NCBI GenBank assembly: GCA_900550005.1 | Contig: URQL01000085.1 | Location: 1-7,074, forward strand | DNA: 7,074 bases | Origin: an uncultured Erysipelotrichaceae bacterium | Lineage (GTDB): Bacteria; Bacillota_I; Bacilli_A; Erysipelotrichales; Coprobacillaceae | Direction: 5' to 3' | Shown: one piece after another, positions 1 through 5,452 of the stretch | Numbering within the stretch: the stretch's first letter is position 1 | Layout: each line of letters starts with the position of its first letter | The notes under the pieces: model-generated | Seen by the model: only the letters and a program-made list of their open reading frames with translations | What the model was told of the DNA's origin: nothing | Database searches by the model: none | Position numbers and translations under genes: made by a program

Positions 1-822
1 AAAAAAGCTGGTGTAAAAAGTGCACGTTATCATTTAGCTTCAACTTATGAAAAAGGTAAACAATTTATTGATGAAGTCGGTTACCCAGTGGTTGTTAAAC
101 CGGATAATGGCGTTGGTGCTGCTAAAACCTATCGTATCGATGACGATGAAGGCTTGAAACAATTCTATGATGAATTAGGAGATATTCCGTATATTATGGA
201 AGAGTATGTGAATGGCTTAATTATTTCTTTTGATGGAATTGCAAATTCGAAAAGAGAAATTTTGTTTAAGACTTCTCATGTTTTCCCAGATCCAATTATG
301 AATGTGGTTAATGATCAAAAACATTTAGCTTATTATTCTCTTAGAGAAATTCCTAAAGAATTAAATGAATTAGGTGAAAGGGTCATTAAAACTTTCGATA
401 CACAAGGTCGTTTTTTCCATTGTGAATTTTTTCAATTATTAGAAGATAAACCGGGGTTTGGTAAAAAAGGGGAGTATGTAGGCTTAGAAGTCAATATGCG
501 TCCACCAGGAGGTTATACACCGGATATGATGAATTACGCAAACGATATTGATGTTTATTCGATTTATGCTGATATGGTTTGTCATGATAATAGTGATTAT
601 GATCGCATGCAAAGACCTTATCATTGTGTTTATGCATCTAGAAGAGATGATAATCATTATCAACATTCACATCAAGAAGTGATGGATAAATATTATCGAC
701 ATATGGTAATGTGTGAACGTATGCCAGACATTTTAGCGGGAGCTATGGGGAATCAAATGTACACGGCGCGTTTTACTACTTTAGAAGAAGTACAAGAATT
801 TATTCAATTTGTTCATGCTTAA
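1..822 (+). CDS. ATP-grasp domain ligase, 5'-truncated by window
   Basis: The open frame runs unbroken from base 1 to the TAA at 820-822, giving the last 273 residues; the true start lies outside the window. The GTG at 88 is an internal valine in the VGYPVVVKP stretch, not a start. The fragment reads as an ATP-grasp enzyme: a nucleotide-binding strand and glycine loop (VVVKPDNGVGA, fragment residues ~30-40), a second lid segment (IMEEYVNG, ~65-72), an acidic residue in HCEFF (~142), and the metal-ligand signature GLEVNMRPPGG (Glu ~163, Asn ~165). The C-terminal part is rich in His and Tyr (residues ~195-234). ATP-grasp enzymes activate a carboxylate as acyl-phosphate and join it to an amine, thiol or other nucleophile; the substrate here is not readable. 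The esterase gene follows after 18 bp, so the two are probably co-transcribed. The fragment lacks the domain layout of carbamoyl-phosphate synthase or biotin carboxylase. The fold call is firm; the specific function is unknown. Confidence 0.85.
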   Translation, partial: KKAGVKSARYHLASTYEKGKQFIDEVGYPVVVKPDNGVGAAKTYRIDDDEGLKQFYDELGDIPYIMEEYVNGLIISFDGIANSKREILFKTSHVFPDPIMNVVNDQKHLAYYSLREIPKELNELGERVIKTFDTQGRFFHCEFFQLLEDKPGFGKKGEYVGLEVNMRPPGGYTPDMMNYANDIDVYSIYADMVCHDNSDYDRMQRPYHCVYASRRDDNHYQHSHQEVMDKYYRHMVMCERMPDILAGAMGNQMYTARFTTLEEVQEFIQFVHA

Positions 823-824
823 TT

Positions 825-833
825 AGAGGGGGT
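825..833 (+). promoter_or_regulatory. Ribosome binding site of the esterase gene
   Basis: A purine-rich Shine-Dalgarno stretch (AGAGGGGGT) begins two bases after the ATP-grasp stop codon, and its G-run ends 8 nt before the ATG at 841. It fixes the esterase start, and there is no room for a separate promoter between the genes. Confidence 0.8.
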
Positions 834-840
834 AAAAGTC

Positions 841-1581
841 ATGAATGCAACTTATTATAAAGAATTTAGTTCATGTTTAAATCGTGATATGGAATTTAAT
901 GTGTATGGTTATGCAGGACAACCGATACTTGTTTTTCCAGCACAAGATGGACGTTTCTATGATTTTGAAAACTTTGGTATGGTCGATACGATTCAAGATA
1001 AAATCAATGAAGGAAAAATACAATTATTTTGTGTTGATAGTATTGATAAAGAATCTTGGTCAGATACAAATGGTAATCCTGAACACCGTATCTATATGCA
1101 AGAACAATGGTACTATTATGTATGTCATGAACTTGTTCCACGTATTCATCAAATCAATCGTTCTTCAACTAAAATTTATACTACCGGATGTTCTATGGGA
1201 GCAACGCATGCTGTTAATTTTATGTTTAGACGACCTGATTTGTTTAAGGGAACGATTGCTTTAAGTGGTTATTATGATTCTGATTTATTTTTTGGTGATT
1301 ATTGTAATGAGCTTATTTATAATAATGCACCAATCAAATATTTAAGTGGTATGCCTTATCATCATCCTTTTGTTGAACAATATCGTCATTTAGATATTAT
1401 TATGTGTTGTGGACAAGGTGCATGGGAAGATGATATGATCCGTAGTTTACATCAAATGAAAGAGATTTTACATGCAAAACAAATTCCTGCTTGGATTGAT
1501 TTTTGGGGTAAAGATGTTAATCATGATTGGCCATGGTGGAAGGTTCAATTCCCTTACTTTATTGATGAGTTAATAAAATAA
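841..1581 (+). CDS. Esterase family protein (alpha/beta hydrolase)
   Basis: This encodes a complete 246-residue cytoplasmic protein with no signal peptide or membrane segment. It matches the bacterial 'esterase family' of alpha/beta hydrolases (COG4947-like, judged from memory of family patterns). The N-terminal strand ILVFPAQDGRFYDFENFGMVD (residues 29-49) and LFCVDSIDKESWSD (62-75) are typical of that family. The nucleophile elbow is GCSMGA, with Ser118 as the expected catalytic serine; His228 in VNHDWPWW is the likely catalytic histidine, and an acid in GAWEDD (Glu196-Asp198) probably completes the triad. Such enzymes hydrolyse or transfer acyl groups, but the substrate is unknown. The ATG at 841 has a strong ribosome site and the protein begins where the family usually begins. 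It lies 18 bp downstream of the ATP-grasp gene and is followed at once by a terminator, so it is probably the last gene of the operon. The family call is firm; the biochemical role is unresolved. Confidence 0.88.
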   Translation: MNATYYKEFSSCLNRDMEFNVYGYAGQPILVFPAQDGRFYDFENFGMVDTIQDKINEGKIQLFCVDSIDKESWSDTNGNPEHRIYMQEQWYYYVCHELVPRIHQINRSSTKIYTTGCSMGATHAVNFMFRRPDLFKGTIALSGYYDSDLFFGDYCNELIYNNAPIKYLSGMPYHHPFVEQYRHLDIIMCCGQGAWEDDMIRSLHQMKEILHAKQIPAWIDFWGKDVNHDWPWWKVQFPYFIDELIK

Positions 1582-1586
1582 AATTT

Positions 1587-1621
1587 TAAAGGATAAGAAA
1601 TTGAAATATTCTTATCCTTTA
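1587..1621 (+). terminator. Intrinsic terminator after the esterase gene
   Basis: A perfect inverted repeat, AAAGGATAAGAA (1588-1599) against TTCTTATCCTTT (1609-1620), closes a 9-nt loop; the flanking T1587/A1621 pair extends it to 13 bp. It starts 6 nt after the esterase stop and is followed by ATTTTACTT. The downstream U-run is short and interrupted, so it may work together with the second hairpin. Confidence 0.8.
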
Positions 1622-1658
1622 TTTTACTTAATAGTTTACGATGGTGTATAAAAATAAT

Positions 1659-1688
1659 AAAACAACTGACTTTTTTATCAGTTGTTTT
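1659..1688. terminator. Bidirectional terminator between convergent genes
   Basis: An 11-bp perfect stem, AAAACAACTGA (1659-1669) against TCAGTTGTTTT (1678-1688), encloses an 8-nt loop. On the plus strand the stem runs into a T-run reaching 1691. On the minus strand it lies 9 nt past the gatD stop codon and is followed by TTTATTATTTTTA. It therefore fits as the terminator of the tmcAL-murT-gatD transcript and as a back-up for the plus-strand operon. Confidence 0.85.
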
Positions 1689-1697
1689 TTTGTTGCA

Positions 1698-2417
1698 CTA
1701 TCTATTTAGATAACGGTCAATTAAAACTTGTTTTGCTTTTTGAGGAAATTCATCATCAAGTGGTTCAAGTTTTGTTTCACCATATTTTAAAGAAAGGGCA
1801 GTTTGTAATAAATCATCACATAATTCAGGATTTTTAGAGAAGAGTGGTCCATGAAGATAGGTACCAATCGTATTTTTATAGCGACATCCTTCATAGTGAT
1901 CTTCACCATTATTACCAAATCCATATTCAACATGACCTAATGGTTTTAAGTCATTAATGCAAGTTTTACCAGAGTGATTTTCAAAACCGACATAATAACG
2001 ATCACCATCTTTTAATATTAGATTATTGATTGCACGATGATCTCCTTTATCAGTATAAATATTTAAAATATCTAATCCTTCTAAACGTTGATTTGCGGCA
2101 GACATATAATACTTACCTAGTAGTTGATAGCCTCCACAAATAGCAATGAATACTTTGTTGTTTTCAATATAATCTTTTAAGTCATCGCGTTTAGTTTCAA
2201 TTAAATCTTTAGAAACAATGGCTTGTTCAAAATCTTGACCACCACCAAAGAAAACAATATCGTATACCTCTTTTTCAAAAGGGTCGCCAACACTGACATT
2301 GTGTAATACAACTTTAATTCCTCTTTTTTCAAGACGTTGTTGCATGATCATGACATTTCCAATATCACCATAAGAGTTAAGTAAGTCTGGATATAAATGA
2401 CAAATGTGTAATTCCAT
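1698..2417 (-). CDS. gatD: Lipid II isoglutaminyl synthase, glutamine amidotransferase subunit GatD
   Basis: GatD is the class I (CobB/CobQ-type) glutaminase that supplies ammonia to MurT for converting the D-Glu of the lipid II stem peptide to D-isoglutamine, on the cytoplasmic side of the membrane. The protein has 239 residues from the ATG at 2417. It opens with MELHICHLYPDLLNSYGDIGN, a typical GatD N-terminus, followed by FFGGGQDFEQ. The nucleophile elbow is AICGGYQLLG with Cys94, and the histidine is in TYLHGP, His189. These are the same positions as the catalytic Cys94 and His189 reported for Staphylococcus aureus GatD (from memory). A longer reading from TTG at 2432 would add five residues. 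I rejected it because GGAGG (2430-2426) lies 8 nt before the ATG and codes for the last residues of MurT. The start is 5 nt past the murT stop, so translation is probably coupled. A terminator follows the stop. Confidence 0.93.
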   Translation of the reverse strand: MELHICHLYPDLLNSYGDIGNVMIMQQRLEKRGIKVVLHNVSVGDPFEKEVYDIVFFGGGQDFEQAIVSKDLIETKRDDLKDYIENNKVFIAICGGYQLLGKYYMSAANQRLEGLDILNIYTDKGDHRAINNLILKDGDRYYVGFENHSGKTCINDLKPLGHVEYGFGNNGEDHYEGCRYKNTIGTYLHGPLFSKNPELCDDLLQTALSLKYGETKLEPLDDEFPQKAKQVLIDRYLNR

Positions 2418-2422
2418 TTTGA

Positions 2423-3766
2423 TTACCTCCAATATTCTTTAATATAACCTTGACTTTCTAAGTAGCGACGGAAGTCAAGCATTGCTGTGTAAGTAAGCGT
2501 AGCATAGATGCGTTTTGTTGGGGCTTGTTTAATAGCGTTTAATAATTGTTCATTAGTTAGATACACTTGAAGTTGATTTTTATTTTTTGTCACAATTTCT
2601 AAACGGATAGCCATATCATAAGCACGGTCCCCACCAATATAATAGTTTTGAATTGGGTAAGTCGCTAATTTTTCTAAATGAACATCATAGATCCAAGAGA
2701 CATCTTGACCATCAGCTAAGTGATCATTTAACATAAATAAACATGAGAAAGGTTCTTGATCAAGTCCGATCGTATCAATGGTTTGATTAAATCCAGCTGG
2801 ATTTTTTACTAAGAAAATGGTCATGGTTTTATCATCAATTTTGATAACTTCTTGACGACCAAAACGTGATTCTTGATGAGCTAAGACATCTTTAATGATT
2901 TCTGTTTTGATTCCTAATGCTTTAGCAACGCTATAAGCGCAAAGTCCATTATAAATATTATACATACCAGCTTGTGAAATTTGAATTTCATCTTGGTTGA
3001 TCACAACTTTTGAACCATAGGGAAGCATTTCCTTAATTTCATTGATAGCATCATCAAGTTCAGGACGATGATAACCACAATGAGGGCAATGGTATTTACC
3101 TAAATGGTTGTAAGTAATAAATTCATATTCATAAGGTTCTTGACATTCTTTACAATGTTTTGCATCGGTATTCATTTCGATGTGTTCATGATTGTTGGAA
3201 ACATTAAAACCATAATAGATCTTTTTATTTGGAATATCTAATTTTCCTAGTAATGGTTCATCACCATTTAAAATTAAGATGGTTTCTGGATGATATTTAA
3301 CTCCGGTTAGGATCTTATCAAGTGTGGTATAAACTTCACCATAACGATCAAGTTGATCTCTAAATAGGTTTGTGATACATAAGTAATCTGGTTTAACATA
3401 TTTACAAACTAAAGGGACATTAGCTTCATCGATTTCGATAATGGCCATTTCTTTTTTATTAGAGAAGAAATGATAGTGATCAATAAAGGTTGTAATAATT
3501 CCCCATTCAATATTGGCTCCACTATCGTTACTAAAACAAGCGATGCCATTTTGTTTGGCCATTTGATAAACCGTACTGGTTGTTGTGGTTTTACCGTTTG
3601 TTCCGGTAATGAAAACGATATTCTTATTTTTAACAAGGTATTTCATGATATCCGGAGAAATTTTCATTGCGATTTTTCCGGGTAAACTAGTTCCTTTTTT
3701 AAATCCTTTTTTAAGAATAAAGGATGCGATTTTACCAAGCAAGGTAGCAATTGTAGCTTTGATCAT
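2423..3766 (-). CDS. murT: Lipid II isoglutaminyl synthase, Mur ligase subunit MurT
   Basis: MurT is the ATP-dependent subunit that activates the alpha-carboxylate of D-Glu in lipid II and amidates it with ammonia from GatD. The protein has 447 residues, close to the family's usual length. An N-terminal amphipathic helix (1-20) precedes the conserved GTSLPGKIAMKI. The Mur-ligase P-loop is GTNGKTTT (55-62), and the central domain carries EIDEA and ITNLFRDQLDRYGE (131-144). A Cys4 zinc ribbon is inserted at 205-230 (Cys205, Cys208, Cys227, Cys230), as known for MurT. The C-terminal DUF1727-type domain has LNDHLADGQDVSW (346-358). This stretch contains the aspartate expected to join the GatD Cys/His pair at the subunit interface (Asp348, Asp352 or Asp355; I cannot assign which without an alignment). 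The ATG at 3766 has no ribosome site at normal spacing; the nearest is 31 nt upstream, beyond a hairpin. No alternative start lies between, and the N-terminus matches the family, so the start stands. Confidence 0.95.
   Translation of the reverse strand: MIKATIATLLGKIASFILKKGFKKGTSLPGKIAMKISPDIMKYLVKNKNIVFITGTNGKTTTTSTVYQMAKQNGIACFSNDSGANIEWGIITTFIDHYHFFSNKKEMAIIEIDEANVPLVCKYVKPDYLCITNLFRDQLDRYGEVYTTLDKILTGVKYHPETILILNGDEPLLGKLDIPNKKIYYGFNVSNNHEHIEMNTDAKHCKECQEPYEYEFITYNHLGKYHCPHCGYHRPELDDAINEIKEMLPYGSKVVINQDEIQISQAGMYNIYNGLCAYSVAKALGIKTEIIKDVLAHQESRFGRQEVIKIDDKTMTIFLVKNPAGFNQTIDTIGLDQEPFSCLFMLNDHLADGQDVSWIYDVHLEKLATYPIQNYYIGGDRAYDMAIRLEIVTKNKNQLQVYLTNEQLLNAIKQAPTKRIYATLTYTAMLDFRRYLESQGYIKEYWR
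2426..2430 (-). promoter_or_regulatory. Ribosome binding site that decides the gatD start
   Basis: A consensus GGAGG sits inside the last two sense codons of murT, 8 nt upstream of the ATG at 2417. It supports that ATG over the in-frame TTG at 2432, which precedes the site. The arrangement suits coupled synthesis of the two subunits. Confidence 0.85.
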
Positions 3767-3775
3767 AGTTGTATT

Positions 3776-3795
3776 GTCACTTGAATAAAAGTGAC
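3776..3795 (-). promoter_or_regulatory. Hairpin between the murT ribosome site and start codon
   Basis: On the minus strand GTCACTT (3795-3789) pairs perfectly with AAGTGAC (3782-3776) around a 6-nt loop. It starts 2 nt after the AGGAG-type site and ends 9 nt before the ATG. Folding would shorten the effective distance from the ribosome site to the start from 31 nt to about 11 nt. No U-run follows, so it is not a terminator. Confidence 0.6.
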
Positions 3796-3797
3796 TT

Positions 3798-3804
3798 CTC
3801 CTTT
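3798..3804 (-). promoter_or_regulatory. Displaced ribosome binding site of murT
   Basis: AAAGGAG is the only Shine-Dalgarno-like stretch upstream of murT, but its last base lies 31 nt before the ATG. It would act at near-normal distance only if the intervening hairpin (3776-3795) folds. Confidence 0.6.
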
Positions 3805-3823
3805 CTTTATTATTAATGTTTAC

Positions 3824-3852
3824 ATTATAGTATGTTCTTACTTTTTTTCCAA
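3824..3852 (-). promoter_or_regulatory. Promoter of murT-gatD
   Basis: On the minus strand TTGGAA (3852-3847) and a consensus TATAAT (3829-3824) are separated by 17 bp. The -35 box lies within the last codons of tmcAL. Transcription would begin near 3817, about 13 nt before the AAAGGAG site. No terminator separates tmcAL from murT, so murT-gatD could be read both from here and from the tmcAL promoter. Confidence 0.7.
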
Positions 3853-4995
3853 GGGTAATTTATAGAGTAGGGGCTTACTTTTATATTCTTTCTCAATAAA
3901 GGTTTGTCTTTTATTTATAGGTAAAAGTAAACTATAAAGTTTTGTGGCTTGAAATTCAAAATCGAGTAAAGGACTTTTGATACTTGAAAAATTAGTAATG
4001 ATGGGTAAAGAACATGTTTTTTTGATATCGTGTAGGTAATGTTGTCCTTTTTCATTCATACCTAGTACACGGATATAATCTATCGGGTATAAGCCATGGG
4101 TATTGTTGATGAGAATAGAAAGTAAGGTTCTTTGAATACGGGCACGTGTATAACGTTTACTTGTAAGTTGATTAATTAGTTCATCCATTGAAGAGCAAGT
4201 AAAGATATGTTTTTTTAATAATTGTTCAAAACCTTCTTCAACAAGATGGATCTTTTCTAAATGGGGATTTGTTAAAATGGTGTGTTGGAGTAAATCAAAA
4301 TAATCATCAATAAAAACAGCATTTTCTTTCAATTCTTGATATCCAGGTAAGGCATGAGAAACATCTTGATGTTTTTTTAAAGCATGGCGAATACTGGATG
4401 CTGAAAGGATCGTTGCATCTGTATCTAAACTATGAAAAGAATTCGTTCTTTGTAGTGAATTAGGTGTAATTGGATAATCGTTTTTAATGATTTCTTTAAT
4501 ATAGCTTAAAGCAAGTAAATCGTTAGGTAGTTTTACTTCTTTATTCATAAGTTTAGATAAAGCTTGATTACAGCTATTTGGATAACGGTTCCCTTGATTT
4601 AAAAATTCTTTTACATAGGTATTGTATTTTTCTTCATTATTATAGATACATTTTGCGATTTCTATTAGATTTTGATTATCATTGTTTTCACTACCATAAA
4701 ATAAAGTATCAATATGTAATGCGTTTAATATTTTTAAAGCACCATAAGCAAAATAGTCGGCACTTTGGCTAGCGTAATTAAAAGGTAATTCGATAATTAA
4801 ATCCACACCATATTCTAAAGCTAATTTTGCTCTTGTCCATTTGTCAATAATACAAGGTTCTCCTCTTTGATTAAAGGAAGAGGACATAATAGCAATTAAA
4901 ATATCACATTTTGTTTGCAAACGAGCTTGTTTTAAATGATAAATATGACCATTATGGAATGGGTTATATTCGACAATAATTCCAGTTACTTTCAT
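3838..4995 (-). CDS. tmcAL: tRNA(Met) cytidine acetate ligase TmcAL (YlbM family)
   Basis: TmcAL activates acetate with ATP and acetylates the wobble cytidine (C34) of elongator tRNA-Met to N4-acetylcytidine in the cytoplasm. The N-terminus MKVTGIIVEYNPFHNGHIYH is diagnostic. The nucleotidyltransferase HxGH motif is His14-Asn-Gly-His17, followed by the conserved SSSFNQRGEPCIIDKWTRA (38-56) and DLIIELPFNYASQSADYFAYGA (65-86). The SASSIR element (198-203) corresponds to the family's S-x-S-S-I-R nucleotide-binding motif. The 385-residue length is slightly below the roughly 415 of Bacillus subtilis YlbM, with the shortening probably in the more variable C-terminal half. AAAGGA (5010-5005) precedes the ATG by 9 nt. 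The murT promoter overlaps the 3' end. The function call rests on the family; no key motif is missing. Confidence 0.93.
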   Translation of the reverse strand: MKVTGIIVEYNPFHNGHIYHLKQARLQTKCDILIAIMSSSFNQRGEPCIIDKWTRAKLALEYGVDLIIELPFNYASQSADYFAYGALKILNALHIDTLFYGSENNDNQNLIEIAKCIYNNEEKYNTYVKEFLNQGNRYPNSCNQALSKLMNKEVKLPNDLLALSYIKEIIKNDYPITPNSLQRTNSFHSLDTDATILSASSIRHALKKHQDVSHALPGYQELKENAVFIDDYFDLLQHTILTNPHLEKIHLVEEGFEQLLKKHIFTCSSMDELINQLTSKRYTRARIQRTLLSILINNTHGLYPIDYIRVLGMNEKGQHYLHDIKKTCSLPIITNFSSIKSPLLDFEFQATKLYSLLLPINKRQTFIEKEYKSKPLLYKLPLEKK

Positions 4996-5004
4996 CTTTA
5001 TTCA

Positions 5005-5010
5005 TCCTTT
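5005..5010 (-). promoter_or_regulatory. Ribosome binding site of tmcAL
   Basis: AAAGGA lies 9 nt before the ATG at 4995. The ATG overlapping the site (5005-5003) is out of frame with tmcAL, so the start is unambiguous. Confidence 0.75.
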
Positions 5011-5024
5011 CAATAATTTTAAAT

Positions 5025-5053
5025 ATTGTATCATAGTTTTAATATTCCCACAA
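5025..5053 (-). promoter_or_regulatory. Promoter of tmcAL
   Basis: On the minus strand TTGTGG (5053-5048) and TACAAT (5030-5025) are 17 bp apart, with TG at 5033-5032 forming an extended -10 (TGATACAAT). The predicted start, near 5018, gives a short leader ending in the AAAGGA ribosome site of tmcAL. Confidence 0.6.
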
Positions 5054-5092
5054 TGAAATCATAAATGAGAAAATAATAAGAAAATAAATGTG

Positions 5093-5126
5093 TTAATTGT
5101 ATAAACATAAGAACAATTAATTGTTT
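5093..5126 (+). terminator. Weak AT-only hairpin with T-run (possible terminator or operator)
   Basis: TTAATTGT (5093-5100) is complementary to ACAATTAA (5113-5120) across a 12-nt loop, followed by TTGTTTTTT. The right arm also belongs to a 14-bp perfect palindrome, AACAATTAATTGTT (5112-5125). No plus-strand gene ends nearby, so a terminator has no obvious client. The stem is weak, and an operator or chance AT symmetry is as likely. Confidence 0.25.
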
Positions 5127-5245
5127 TTTAACGAATTTTTAATGTGTTTGTAATTTTAGAAATCATATACTATGGTAAAGAGGGTGATTTAGGAAAAATG
5201 GATTAAAAAAGGGGGTAAATAGGCAATTTAGATAGGAAAATCGAA

Positions 5246-5257
5246 AATGTATACAAT
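5246..5257 (-). repeat. Inverted motif copy 1 (ATTGTATACATT), upstream site
   Basis: The minus strand reads ATTGTATACATT, exactly the 12-mer found on the plus strand at 5377-5388, and the resemblance continues into a CGATT (ATTGTATACATT-TTCGATT here, ATTGTATACATT-ACGATT there). The core TGTATACA is a perfect palindrome. The two centres are 131 bp apart. Confidence 0.5.
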
Positions 5258-5271
5258 CAAAGTAGGTACCG

Positions 5272-5368
5272 TTTTTTAGAAAAATACGAATTTTTATAAA
5301 AATGATGTGCTTTTTTATAAAAAAGCAATCGTTTTTTTAAGAAAAAATTAAAAAAATATGAAAAAAAA
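5272..5368. repeat. Array of T-tract/A-tract palindromic units
   Basis: Four consecutive units of T5-7, a two-base centre and A5-6 occur: T5272-5277/A5280-5284, T5291-5295/A5298-5302, T5311-5316/A5319-5324 and T5332-5338/A5342-5347. Further A-tracts follow at 5350-5356 and 5361-5368. Unit centres are about 18, 21 and 22 bp apart, near two helical turns. Unit 2 is a perfect 14-bp palindrome (5290-5303) and unit 3 a perfect 20-bp one (TGCTTTTTTATAAAAAAGCA, 5308-5327). The last A-tracts sit where an UP element would contact RNA polymerase. Intrinsic DNA bending is the simplest reading. Confidence 0.6.
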
Positions 5369-5370
5369 GA

Positions 5371-5399
5371 TTGACAATTGTATACATTACGATTAAACT
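5371..5399 (+). promoter_or_regulatory. Promoter of the oppA-like gene
   Basis: A perfect TTGACA (5371-5376) is followed after 17 bp by TAAACT (5394-5399, four of six matches). The preceding 20 bases are nearly all A and resemble an UP element. The start is expected near 5406, giving a leader of about 55 nt. Confidence 0.75.
5377..5388 (+). promoter_or_regulatory. Inverted motif copy 2 within the oppA promoter spacer (candidate operator)
   Basis: ATTGTATACATT occupies the promoter spacer, starting directly after the TTGACA -35 box. A protein bound to this near-palindrome would be expected to block RNA polymerase. It is the inverse copy of the site at 5246-5257, so cooperative binding or looping is possible. 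No regulator gene is visible in the window. Confidence 0.45.
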
Positions 5400-5407
5400 A
5401 GAAGCAT

Positions 5408-5427
5408 GAACTTGGTACTACCAGTTC
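5408..5427 (+). promoter_or_regulatory. Inverted repeat at the 5' end of the oppA leader
   Basis: GAACTTGGTACTACCAGTTC holds GAACT...AGTTC arms and an inner TGGT-ACT-ACCA palindrome, with one extra T on the left arm. It begins within a few bases of the predicted transcription start. As DNA it fits the TNGTNNNACNA pattern known for operators of the FadR branch of GntR regulators. As RNA it would form a terminal stem-loop that could protect the messenger. The sequence does not decide between these. Confidence 0.55.
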
Positions 5428-5445
5428 AGGTTAAAAAAATTTTAT

Positions 5446-5452
5446 AAGGGGG
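5446..5452 (+). promoter_or_regulatory. Ribosome binding site of the oppA-like gene
   Basis: AAGGGGG ends 8 nt before the ATG at 5461, a strong site at good spacing. It fixes the start of the lipoprotein signal peptide. Confidence 0.8.

Noticed and set aside
88..822. GTG at 88 as the start of the ATP-grasp gene
   Set aside because: The frame continues upstream to base 1 with family-like sequence, and the GTG is a valine inside the conserved nucleotide-binding strand. The gene is cut by the window edge.
1..822. Carbamoyl-phosphate synthase large chain or biotin carboxylase
   Set aside because: Only the general ATP-grasp motifs match. The protein ends soon after the ATP-grasp fold, lacks a second synthetase half or biotin-carboxylase C-terminal domain, and the neighbour is an esterase.
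3470..3788. Plus-strand frames opposite murT
   Set aside because: They are shadows of the MurT coding sequence, without ribosome sites or plausible products.
3776..3795. Terminator between tmcAL and murT
   Set aside because: The stem is followed by AATACAACTATG rather than a U-run, and it lies downstream of the murT promoter and ribosome site.
5090..5370. CRISPR array or tandem repeat locus
   Set aside because: The T/A-tract units are similar in composition but not identical repeats with unique spacers, and no cas gene is present.
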